Positions 43,874 through 50,974 of a stretch of DNA of 50,974 bases are shown piece after piece. A model generated the notes under the pieces. It was not told the origin of the DNA. It made no database searches and saw only the letters and a program-made list of their open reading frames with translations. A program made the translations under genes and the position numbers. Within the stretch, counting starts at the first letter, position 1, and each line of letters opens with the position of its first letter. The stretch is from an uncultured Lachnospiraceae bacterium (GTDB lineage Bacteria > Bacillota > Clostridia > Lachnospirales > Lachnospiraceae): assembly GCA_910578175.1 (NCBI GenBank), contig CAJTPF010000022.1, forward strand, positions 1 to 50,974, read 5' to 3'.

Positions 43874-45280
43874 ATGGCTATAGAATATTTAGGACTAAGT
43901 GAGATCAAAGGACCTTTAGTCGCATTGGAAGGTGTCAGAAACGCAGCTTTTGATGAAATCGTGGAATTAACCCTTGATAACGATCCCGGCAAAAAGCTTG
44001 GACGTATTATTGAAATATATGAAGATAAGGCGGTCATACAGGTCTTTGAAGGCTCTGAAAATATGTCCCTTACCAATACACACACCAAACTTACCGGGCA
44101 TCCTTTAAGGATAGCTCTTTCCCCTGATCTGCTGGGCAGAACTTTTAACGGTATCGGAAAACCCATTGACGGAATGGGTGAGATTTTATCCGATATAAAA
44201 CGGGATGTCAACGGAATGCCGCTGAATCCTGTTACCCGTCAGTACCCGCGAAATTATATCCGTACCGGAATCTCGGCGATAGATGGTCTGACTACCCTGA
44301 TCAGAGGACAGAAACTTCCTATATTTTCGGGCAACGGCCTTCCCCATGACCGTCTTGCAGCCCAGATCGTTAAACAGGCATCCCTGGGAGATAAGTCGTC
44401 GGACGAACTGGTGGTGATCTTTGCCGCAATGGGTGTAAAATATGACGTGGCTGAATTTTTCCGGAGAACCTTTAATGAAAGTGGTGTTTCCGACCATGTG
44501 GTCATGTTTTTAAATCTGGCAAACGACCCGGTGGTGGAACGTCTCATTACTCCAAAAGTCGCATTGACTGCCGCTGAATACCTGGCATTTGATTTAGGAA
44601 AACATGTGCTGGTAATATTAACGGATATGACATCCTTTGCAGAAGCCATGCGCGAGGTATCATCTTCAAAGGGTGAAATTCCCTCCAGAAAAGGATATCC
44701 CGGTTATCTGTACAGCGAACTTGCCACTATTTATGAGCGTGCGGGAATAGTGGAAGGTTCTGAGGGCTCAGTAACCCAGATCCCGATCCTGACCATGCCG
44801 AACGATGATATTACCCACCCGATTCCAGACTTAACGGGATATATCACGGAAGGCCAGATCGTATTGGACCGTGTCCTCCACGGACAGTCTGTATACCCGC
44901 CCATCAATGTGCTTCCGTCTCTTTCCCGACTGATGAAAGACGGCATCGGTGAAGGTTTTACCCGGGACGACCACCAGTCCGTTGCCAACCAGTTATTCTC
45001 TTCCTATGCAAAAGTAGGTGAAGCCCGCGCTCTTGCATCGGTTATCGGTGAAGACGAATTGTCACCTACCGATAAAAAATATCTGGAGTTCGGCAAAGCC
45101 TTTGAACAGGAATTTGTAGCCCAGAATGATTATGAGAACCGGGATATCGTCACCACACTGAATCTCGGCTGGCGTCTGCTCCACATGGTTCCAAAGGAGG
45201 AACTGGACAGAATAGACACAAAAATCCTGGAGAAATATTATGATATCACCGGCGGCGATGCCGACTCCGGCACTTTGTAA
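43874..45280 (+). CDS. ntpB: V/A-type ATPase subunit B
   Basis: This 468-residue non-catalytic nucleotide-binding subunit shows IRTGISAIDGLTTLIRGQKL, FSGNGLPHDRLAAQI in place of a P-loop, DMTSFAEAMREVSSSKGE and RKGYPGYLYSELATIYERAG. It forms the head hexamer with A. GGAGG is 6 bases before the ATG. It begins 46 bases after ntpA. Confidence 0.98.
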   Translation: MAIEYLGLSEIKGPLVALEGVRNAAFDEIVELTLDNDPGKKLGRIIEIYEDKAVIQVFEGSENMSLTNTHTKLTGHPLRIALSPDLLGRTFNGIGKPIDGMGEILSDIKRDVNGMPLNPVTRQYPRNYIRTGISAIDGLTTLIRGQKLPIFSGNGLPHDRLAAQIVKQASLGDKSSDELVVIFAAMGVKYDVAEFFRRTFNESGVSDHVVMFLNLANDPVVERLITPKVALTAAEYLAFDLGKHVLVILTDMTSFAEAMREVSSSKGEIPSRKGYPGYLYSELATIYERAGIVEGSEGSVTQIPILTMPNDDITHPIPDLTGYITEGQIVLDRVLHGQSVYPPINVLPSLSRLMKDGIGEGFTRDDHQSVANQLFSSYAKVGEARALASVIGEDELSPTDKKYLEFGKAFEQEFVAQNDYENRDIVTTLNLGWRLLHMVPKEELDRIDTKILEKYYDITGGDADSGTL

Positions 45281-45315
45281 AATATACCGGCAGCTGCCCG
45301 AAAATGGAGGTTACC

Positions 45316-45936
45316 ATGAATCCCAATACCTTTCCCACTAAAGGAAATCTGATCTTAGCAAAAAATTCTCTTGCCCTGGCAAAACAGGGTTATGAACTTA
45401 TGGATAAAAAAAGGAATATTCTGATCCGCGAACTTATGGCTCTGATAGACAAAGCAGAAGATATCCAGCATGAAATAAATGAAACCTATACCTCTGCTTA
45501 TCAGGCGTTACAGAAAGCCAATATCCAGATGGGGATCAACGAAGTTCAGAAATTTGCCCACGCCGTACCCATCGAAAATTCCGTGACCATTAAATCCAGA
45601 AGTATCATGGGTACCGAAATTCCTTTAGTGGAATATGACGATACCGGAAAAAATTATCCCGCTTATGCATTTTTCAGTACAAGAGAATCCCTGGATGAAG
45701 CGAAAGCCGGATTTGAAAAGGTAAAAGAGCTTACCATTAAGCTTTCCATGATAGAAAACTCCGCATACCGCCTGGCATATAATATTAAAAAAACACAGAA
45801 GCGTGCAAACGCACTGCAGAATATTACCATTCCTAATTACGAAACGATCACCAGGGATATTACAAATGCACTGGAAGAAAAAGAGCGTGAAGAATTTACA
45901 CGGTTAAAAGTGATTAAACGAATGCATTCCAAATAA
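45316..45936 (+). CDS. ntpD: V/A-type ATPase subunit D
   Basis: This 206-residue central-shaft subunit opens with the family-typical FPTKGNLILAKNSLALAKQGYELMDKKRNIL and ends in a second long helix with RRxNALE-like KKTQKRANALQNI. Together they form the rotor coiled coil. The ATG at 45316 has GGAGG 5 bases upstream; the ATG at 45304 overlaps that site. It is the last gene of the operon and is followed by a terminator. Confidence 0.95.
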   Translation: MNPNTFPTKGNLILAKNSLALAKQGYELMDKKRNILIRELMALIDKAEDIQHEINETYTSAYQALQKANIQMGINEVQKFAHAVPIENSVTIKSRSIMGTEIPLVEYDDTGKNYPAYAFFSTRESLDEAKAGFEKVKELTIKLSMIENSAYRLAYNIKKTQKRANALQNITIPNYETITRDITNALEEKEREEFTRLKVIKRMHSK

Positions 45937-45955
45937 CGAATTAATTTATAACATG

Positions 45956-46008
45956 ATGCAATAAGAAATGAGAAGTTTTAACATTTTTTATTGCATTTAT
46001 TTTTTTGT
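45956..46008 (+). terminator. Terminator of the V-ATPase operon
   Basis: ATGCAATAA and TTATTGCAT pair, extended by AAATG/CATTT, with a loop of about 11 bases, and are followed by a T-rich run (TTATTTTTTTG). Confidence 0.8.
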
Positions 46009-46019
46009 TTTAGTATAAT
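45991..46019 (+). promoter_or_regulatory. Promoter of the D-Ala-D-Ala carboxypeptidase gene
   Basis: TTGCAT (45991-45996), a 17-base T-rich spacer and TATAAT (46014-46019). The -35 overlaps the terminator's right arm. Confidence 0.6.
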
Positions 46020-46060
46020 AGACAGGAAAATACAAATTGCGGGAAAGGTAATGTACTTAA

Positions 46061-47494
46061 ATGTTAAAAAAATTAAAATCGCTTGCTTCGTTTTTTTTGG
46101 TACCGGCTATGGTTTTATCCTTGTGTCAGACTGCCGGACTCCATTCGGTTTTTGCAGATGAACCGTCGGATTCGACTTCCATAGCCGTAAATACGGAATG
46201 GCCGGCATATCCGTCCATATATGCAGAAGCCGGTGTACTGATCGATGCTGCCAGTGGAACCGTGTTATATGAAAAAAACGGCTATAGCCAGATGTATCCT
46301 GCCAGTATCACAAAGATAATGACCACCATGCTGGCATTGGAATACGGTAATCTCAGCGAAATGGTAGAATTTTCACATTATTCCGTATATTCGCTGGAAA
46401 GCGGAGCCGCACATGTAAGCATGGACCAGGGCGAGCTGTTGTCCATGAACGACTGCCTGTATGCCATTATGCTCGCTTCCGCAAACGAAGTTTCTAATGC
46501 CGTGGCTGAACATATTGCAAAAAAACAACCGGAATATGAAAAACGAATCGCGGAACTGGATGCAGCGGGACAGGAATATAATGACTCCGTCGTCGCCATT
46601 CAGGTATTTGCCGAAATGATGAATTCCCGCGCCGTACAATGTGGCGCCAGAAATACTCACTTTTGCAATCCCAACGGATTATTTGATGAAAATCATTTCA
46701 CCACATGCTACGATATGGCCATGATCACCAGAGAAGCGATTAAAAACGATCAATTTTTAAAAGTTGAATCCCAGCTTACTTATACGCTGCCCACCACAAA
46801 CCTCAAGACAGAGACCCAGCCGATTGCCAATCGTCACAAAATGCTGTTTCCGTTAAACGCCGTATATTATGAGGGTATTCTGGGAGGTAAAACCGGCTAT
46901 GTAGACCAGTCCGGTAATACGCTCGTAACCTTTGCCCGCAGAAACGGCATGACACTGATCAGTGTGGTAATGAGATCCAACAGCCAGAACGTTTATAATG
47001 ATACAAAGCTACTGCTGGATTATGGTTTCAATAATTTTAGCTTAACAAATATTTCTCAAAATGAGACAAATTTCACACCCAGCAACAACAGTTATATATT
47101 TTCATCAAATTCTTCTCTGATAAAAATCAGTCCCGATGATTATGTGATCTTACCGAATAGTGTCTCTTTGGAACAATGCTCCTCCCATCTGACATTTTCT
47201 GAAGAAAATCCTGACATATTCGCCCGACTGGAATATACACTGGGTGACAGAAGTGTAGGCTCTGCAACTCTTACCGTAAACCGTGAGGAAAATAACCGTT
47301 TTGAATTCGGTCCTAAAATCGAAGAAGAAACAAAAAAAGAACCGGTAGATAACGATTATATAACCATTAATCTCCGGGTGGTTCTGGCAGTATCTGTCAT
47401 AATCTTAGTCATCCTGCTCATCCTGTATTTCTTTAAATCAAGCAGAATAAGCCGGAACCGGCGCAGAAGAAATAAACGTAACATATACAGATAA
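46061..47494 (+). CDS. D-alanyl-D-alanine carboxypeptidase (low-molecular-weight PBP)
   Basis: This 477-residue protein trims the terminal D-alanine of peptidoglycan peptides. It has a signal peptide (1-32), the serine and lysine of the SxxK motif in YPASITKIMTTM, an SxN motif in LASANEVSNAVAEH and KTG in LGGKTGYVDQSGNT. After the catalytic domain there is a beta-rich region (about 330-420). The end is a single membrane helix with a basic tail (SRNRRRRNKRNIYR), so the enzyme is held outside by its C-terminus. AAAGGT precedes the ATG by about 11 bases. It is preceded by its own promoter. Confidence 0.94.
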   Translation: MLKKLKSLASFFLVPAMVLSLCQTAGLHSVFADEPSDSTSIAVNTEWPAYPSIYAEAGVLIDAASGTVLYEKNGYSQMYPASITKIMTTMLALEYGNLSEMVEFSHYSVYSLESGAAHVSMDQGELLSMNDCLYAIMLASANEVSNAVAEHIAKKQPEYEKRIAELDAAGQEYNDSVVAIQVFAEMMNSRAVQCGARNTHFCNPNGLFDENHFTTCYDMAMITREAIKNDQFLKVESQLTYTLPTTNLKTETQPIANRHKMLFPLNAVYYEGILGGKTGYVDQSGNTLVTFARRNGMTLISVVMRSNSQNVYNDTKLLLDYGFNNFSLTNISQNETNFTPSNNSYIFSSNSSLIKISPDDYVILPNSVSLEQCSSHLTFSEENPDIFARLEYTLGDRSVGSATLTVNREENNRFEFGPKIEEETKKEPVDNDYITINLRVVLAVSVIILVILLILYFFKSSRISRNRRRRNKRNIYR

Positions 47495-47533
47495 ATAACG
47501 ATATTTAAATAATAAAATGAAAGAGGTGTTTTT

Positions 47534-48283
47534 ATGGGTTGGGTATCGCCAATCAAAGATGAGGCAACTTTAGAGAAATTTAAACAGGCCTTAAGAAAAG
47601 TAGATGATAAATATTATATTATGTTTGAACTGGGAATCGGAACCGGTCTGCTGCTCCAGGATATTTTACAGCTAAAAAACCGGGATGTGTACGAAAAAGA
47701 GGTAATAACCGTTGTCATCGGCGCCAGAAAGATCGAACGTTCATACCAGATACCGAAAAACGTACAGGAAACCATAAATTCTTATGTAGCCGGTAAAGAT
47801 ATGGATGCATATCTGATCACAGGACATGCCAGCTCCAAGGCTCCCCTTTCCAGAGAACAGGCATACAGAGTATTTAAGACTGCCGGCAGATCTCTGGGTT
47901 TAAGCACCATTGGCGCCCAGACCATGAGAAAAACTTTTGCATGGAGATATTACCGTGCTACCGGTGATATCAACTATTTACAGCATCTGTTCAATCATGC
48001 ATCTCCTTCCATAACCTACCGTTATATCGGAGAAAAACCAAATGTTCAGGTTATTTTGAGAAAACTGACACCGGAAGAAAACGAGCGGAGCAGATATATG
48101 CTCTATCTTAATGATTCCGGCAGAAAGCGTATCGATGCTGCTATCCATGAATTGAAATCCATTAAAGAGAAGTTTAATAATCCAAGCAATAACGATGCCT
48201 TTTACGGCTGTGTGGATTGTTTTCTGGATGAACTGGATGCATTGTTGGAAACATACCGTGAATCCAATACCGGACATTTCTAA
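47534..48283 (+). CDS. Short tyrosine-recombinase-like protein with degenerate active site
   Basis: This 249-residue protein matches the catalytic half of phage integrase-type recombinases but lacks the N-terminal SAM-like domain. The first catalytic arginine (family TGLRxSE) reads IGTGLLLQDIL. The HxxR box reads AQTMRKTFAWRYY, keeping Arg but not His. The second His (LFNHASPSITYRYIGE) and the tyrosine are kept. A C-terminal helical extension (about 185-245) has a Cys pair (YGCVDCFLDEL). Catalysis is doubtful; DNA binding is likely. AAGAGGTG stands 6 bases before the ATG. No att site or element is seen around it. Confidence 0.8.
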   Translation: MGWVSPIKDEATLEKFKQALRKVDDKYYIMFELGIGTGLLLQDILQLKNRDVYEKEVITVVIGARKIERSYQIPKNVQETINSYVAGKDMDAYLITGHASSKAPLSREQAYRVFKTAGRSLGLSTIGAQTMRKTFAWRYYRATGDINYLQHLFNHASPSITYRYIGEKPNVQVILRKLTPEENERSRYMLYLNDSGRKRIDAAIHELKSIKEKFNNPSNNDAFYGCVDCFLDELDALLETYRESNTGHF

Positions 48284-48290
48284 AAAGAAA

Positions 48291-49277
48291 TCATAAAAGT
48301 TTTTTATTTTTTTCGCGCTGCCTTTTTTGGCGGCGCCTTTCTTTTATATTCTCTTTTTTAACAATTATATTTTCCAGTTCTTCATTATTTATCAAACTAA
48401 CCTTTCTTATGGCATAATATATATTTCTGATTCTGTTATGTTTTACATGTAGCGTTCCTTCCATTATTCCATGCTCTGGACAGGCAGATATACAGATATA
48501 TTTAGAATTATCCGCAAACCATTTTATTTTCTTTCTGCATTTTCTATCACATATCACACATCTCGTCACATAAATATATGACTGCCCTAATAACTGTTCT
48601 TTATCTTCATATCCCATTGAAATAAATTCATTGTGTCCGCTGATCTTAATTTCTTTTTCTTCCTGTTTATTTTCAGGAATCCGGTAATAATCCAGCGAAT
48701 AATTTTCCGAGATTATATCCCGCTGCAATTTTGCCAAAATCTTTCCGGTATATACGGCATCATCCAATGCTCTGTGAAATTCCCTATCCTGTACAAGATT
48801 TAGGTGTGCCACTGCAGATTCCAAAGAACGCTGCTCATTATTTTCATCCTGTGCAAGTCCAAAAATCCTTTGAACATCGATATACCTCATGGGATATGAC
48901 CACCGTACCCCAAGTTCCATGCTGTCGATTCCATGGTATTCCAGATTATTCTGTAGTTCCATTAAATCCTGATTTCCATAGGTACATAAGATATAATCTT
49001 CCCCGCACCACTGAAAGAACTCGGATATGACCGTCTTAAAATCCCGCTCGGATCGAAGGTCTTCATCTGAAATTTTTGTTATTTCCTTTATGATCGGATG
49101 GATCTTCCGGTGCAGAACAGGCTTAACCAGACTGGAAAATCTTGAAATTTCATTAAAATCTTTATCCAGCTTCACGGCTCCCACTTCAATGATCTCAAAC
49201 TGAAGGGTCTCCGTTTTATTCTTATTATTCTGATTAATGCTCTGATTCCATTCCAGGTCAAAAACAATGTAATTCAT
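48291..49277 (-). CDS. DEDDh 3'-5' exonuclease (KapD/ERI-1-like) with zinc-binding tail
   Basis: This 328-residue protein carries the DEDDh exonuclease fold: Asp and Glu in VFDLEWNQ, the IIEVGAVKL strand, Asp in YGNQDLMEL, and His and Asp in HRALDDAVYTGKIL. The C-terminal part (about 245-290) has a CxxC...C...CxxH cluster (RCVICDRKCRKK, SACPEHG), probably a zinc ribbon, and a very basic tail. RNA or DNA ends could be substrates. The gene ends 7 bases from the convergent recombinase-like gene. Only a weak AGAGAG precedes the ATG. Confidence 0.9.
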   Translation of the reverse strand: MNYIVFDLEWNQSINQNNKNKTETLQFEIIEVGAVKLDKDFNEISRFSSLVKPVLHRKIHPIIKEITKISDEDLRSERDFKTVISEFFQWCGEDYILCTYGNQDLMELQNNLEYHGIDSMELGVRWSYPMRYIDVQRIFGLAQDENNEQRSLESAVAHLNLVQDREFHRALDDAVYTGKILAKLQRDIISENYSLDYYRIPENKQEEKEIKISGHNEFISMGYEDKEQLLGQSYIYVTRCVICDRKCRKKIKWFADNSKYICISACPEHGIMEGTLHVKHNRIRNIYYAIRKVSLINNEELENIIVKKENIKERRRQKRQREKNKKLL

Positions 49278-49318
49278 GGCATTCTCTCTTTATAAAAATA
49301 ATTACATCTAAATATATT

Positions 49319-50461
49319 TTATGACTGCATGGACGCAATCAATGCAGCTATATCGTCCGGCGACATCTGCTTATTCGGATCTGATAAATCCGGCGCCTTT
49401 ACAGGCTCTTTCTCCGGTTCACTTTCCTGTTGCTGTGGGATTTCCATCTCTGCTTCTGTTTCTTCCGGCTCCTCTGTCATCCCGGTCACGGTTAAATCTG
49501 CTTCTGAATCTGTCTCCATTTGTTCGTCATTCATATCCAGATTGAGATCCCCCAATAAATCCATCTGTTCAAACTCATTTATATCTGCTAAAATACTTTC
49601 TTCATCAAAAATATCCTGATTCAATACTTCATTTTCCGTTTCGCTGTTAAATACATCAGACTCAGAAATTCCCATTTCCTCCAGAAAGTCCTGGGATTCC
49701 TCTAAAACAGGTTCCACTGACGGCAGATCCTGCCATGACTCCGCTGTTTGCTCCGGCTCCGGATCCAATGCCGGTTCCTCTTCCGCTATTTGCTTTACAT
49801 TCTGTTTCAATTGTTCTTCTATATCTATGTTTTCCAGCTTTTCAATCAGGATACCACATGCTTCCCGAATGGATACACATTCTTTTCTTATCTGTGAAAA
49901 CTCTTCACTGTTATTCTGAATTGCCGTTACCACTTCCTGTTCAAAGTGTTTGATACCTGCGGAAAGATCATCCTGATTATTTTCATTTGATCGTGATTCA
50001 GAAAGCTGGATATTTAATGACTCTATGGCTGTTCTGACTTCCGCCAGCGATTCCATATTTTTCTTGATCACGGTTTTTCCAATGCTCTTCTGACCGGAAA
50101 ACAAAGTATCTATTGCTTCTCTGGTACTTTTATTAACCTCTTCCAGCTTTTCGGCTATACTTTCAAACCCTTTTTTACTACATAAATAAATTGCCTTTTG
50201 GGATTTCATATATTCTTCAACCTGAAGCATTTTCTGTTTATAACTTTTATTTATAATTTTAACAATCTCATCGATGATCAGATATATGTCGATTATAACA
50301 AAAATTCCGCCGCCAAGAATTATAAGGTAATTATCGGGCATTTTCTTCATCAGATAAAGTTCGCTGATCAACAGTATCATAAAAGCCATTACTTCTACTA
50401 TCAGAATGGAAGAAACTATATTCCTGTTCTTAGTATTGTTTTCCATATTCTTTTCACTCAT
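49319..50461 (-). CDS. Two-helix membrane protein with coiled coil, acidic tail and C-terminal FliM-like motif
   Basis: This 380-residue protein has two membrane helices at about 14-34 and 44-64, a short cytoplasmic coiled-coil stretch (about 100-210) and a long Glu/Asp-rich, probably disordered region (about 220-360). It ends in MSPDDIAALIASMQS, which resembles the SQDEIDALL motif seen at the N-terminus of FliM/FliY. I do not recognise a named family. GGAGG lies 6 bases before the ATG. Confidence 0.75.
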   Translation of the reverse strand: MSEKNMENNTKNRNIVSSILIVEVMAFMILLISELYLMKKMPDNYLIILGGGIFVIIDIYLIIDEIVKIINKSYKQKMLQVEEYMKSQKAIYLCSKKGFESIAEKLEEVNKSTREAIDTLFSGQKSIGKTVIKKNMESLAEVRTAIESLNIQLSESRSNENNQDDLSAGIKHFEQEVVTAIQNNSEEFSQIRKECVSIREACGILIEKLENIDIEEQLKQNVKQIAEEEPALDPEPEQTAESWQDLPSVEPVLEESQDFLEEMGISESDVFNSETENEVLNQDIFDEESILADINEFEQMDLLGDLNLDMNDEQMETDSEADLTVTGMTEEPEETEAEMEIPQQQESEPEKEPVKAPDLSDPNKQMSPDDIAALIASMQS

Positions 50462-50505
50462 AACAAACCTCCACGTCTCAGTAATACTGTATTTTTATAG
50501 ATTAT

Positions 50506-50534
50506 ATTATATTCGATTCACAAATCCTGTGCAA
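50506..50534 (-). promoter_or_regulatory. Promoter of the acidic membrane protein gene
   Basis: TTGCAC (50529-50534), a 17-base spacer and TATAAT (50506-50511) on the minus strand. Confidence 0.6.
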
Positions 50535-50600
50535 GCCTTTTATAAGATAGATTGGTATAAGCTTTGATGCAGACGTTGGTAGCGTATAGATGATTGCTCA

Positions 50601-50640
50601 AAAAAAAAAGCATTGAAAAATCCAATCTTTTCAATGCTTT
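50601..50640 (-). terminator. Terminator after tRNA-Arg
   Basis: AAAGCATTGAAAA and TTTTCAATGCTTT pair around a 7-base loop; the minus-strand transcript continues into a U-run (from an A10 run on the plus strand). Confidence 0.85.
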
Positions 50641-50644
50641 CCAA

Positions 50645-50718
<74 letters not shown>

Positions 50719-50779
50719 TTGTATGAAAAACCTGCTAACAAGCAAGTGATCCAACTATTAAACTGCTAATCTTACATCT

Positions 50780-50840
50780 CCCCGGCAGCCGAATCTGCTG
50801 CTAAAGGGGCAGTCGCTCTATCCAGCCGGGTAACAGCGAC
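50780..50840 (-). ncRNA. tRNA-like structured element, probably tRNA remnant
   Basis: Minus-strand bases begin GTCGCTGTTACCCGGCTGGA and share TGGATAGAGCGA with tRNA-Arg at the same place, but a matching T-arm and acceptor 3' half are absent. It folds into two strong hairpins: GTCGCT/AGCGAC, and CCCC/GGGG around GCAGC/GCTGC with a 7-base loop. It lies about 20 bases after a strong promoter and upstream of tRNA-Arg, so it is transcribed with it. A tRNA pseudogene is the simplest reading. Confidence 0.4.
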
Positions 50841-50865
50841 ATTTGATCATGTTTTTAACTCGTTA

Positions 50866-50894
50866 ATTTTACCATATTAATAATATCCAGTCAA
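50866..50894 (-). promoter_or_regulatory. Promoter of the tRNA-like element and tRNA-Arg
   Basis: TTGACT (50889-50894), a 17-base spacer and TAAAAT (50866-50871), close to consensus. Confidence 0.7.
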
Positions 50895-50937
50895 GATTAA
50901 ATATAATAAACTCTGCCCTATGAAAATTGTAACATTA

Positions 50938-50971
50938 AATGCGAAAGGAAGCGAAAGCCTCCCGACGCATT
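50938..50971. other. Hairpin at the right edge
   Basis: AATGCG and CGCATT enclose GGAAGC/GCCTCC (one mismatch) with a GAAA loop. It may be a terminator arm of a minus-strand gene beyond the window. The same bases also read as an 18-codon open frame from an ATG at 50921 to the edge, without a ribosome binding site. Confidence 0.35.
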
Positions 50972-50974
50972 ATT

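Noticed and set aside
47534..48283. Integrative element around the recombinase-like gene
   Set aside because: No att repeats, excisionase or cargo genes; the flanks are housekeeping genes with unchanged composition.
50921..50974. Plus-strand gene start at the right edge
   Set aside because: Only 18 codons are visible, there is no ribosome binding site, and the same bases form a hairpin; undecided.

Overview
The window looks like a chromosomal segment of a low-to-mid GC, monoderm Clostridia, most likely a Lachnospiraceae gut anaerobe. The reasons are GGAGG-type ribosome binding sites with frequent TTG and GTG starts, a complete A/V-type ATPase operon, a wall-anchored starch-binding protein with CBM26- and CBM41-like modules, and short sigma-A promoters with TGn extended -10 elements. 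I see no rRNA, insertion sequence, CRISPR array or phage structural module.

Left half, 1-25838, all on the minus strand. About 26 kb is one co-directional block. Read in transcription order it starts with a signalling set: a SpoIIE-type phosphatase with a sensor domain, a DUF2156-like acyltransferase, an RsbW-like kinase, an OmpR-family regulator and a histidine kinase. A new promoter at about 20710 then leads into seven genes: a soluble protein whose N-terminus resembles a family I associate with extracellular contractile injection clusters, a tail-anchored protein, a membrane sensor with a degenerate class III cyclase domain, a MORN-repeat membrane protein, a TolC-like helical protein, a coiled-coil stalk protein, and a secreted Rhs/YD-repeat giant of at least 3,020 residues. 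The Rhs gene runs off the left edge exactly where its variable C-terminal toxin domain should begin. Matching 11-bp direct repeats lie next to both promoters and suggest common control by the local response regulator. This block is the best candidate for an undescribed system: a regulated surface or secretion apparatus for an Rhs effector in a monoderm.

Middle, 26035-36391. This holds a non-catalytic starch-binding surface protein, a membrane EAL phosphodiesterase with a degenerate GGDEF domain, a YbaK-family deacylase, a PIN-like protein, a small secreted protein of unknown function, a nicotinamidase-like hydrolase, tRNA-Lys(CTT), an AI-2E family permease, thioredoxin and a cysteine-rich 49-residue protein.

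Right part, 36416-50974. trmB diverges from a nine-gene V/A-ATPase operon in the order G/H-C-I-K-F-E-A-B-D. Next come a D-Ala-D-Ala carboxypeptidase, a short tyrosine-recombinase-like protein lacking key catalytic residues, a DEDDh exonuclease, an acidic membrane protein, tRNA-Arg(CCT) and a tRNA-like structured element behind its own promoter.
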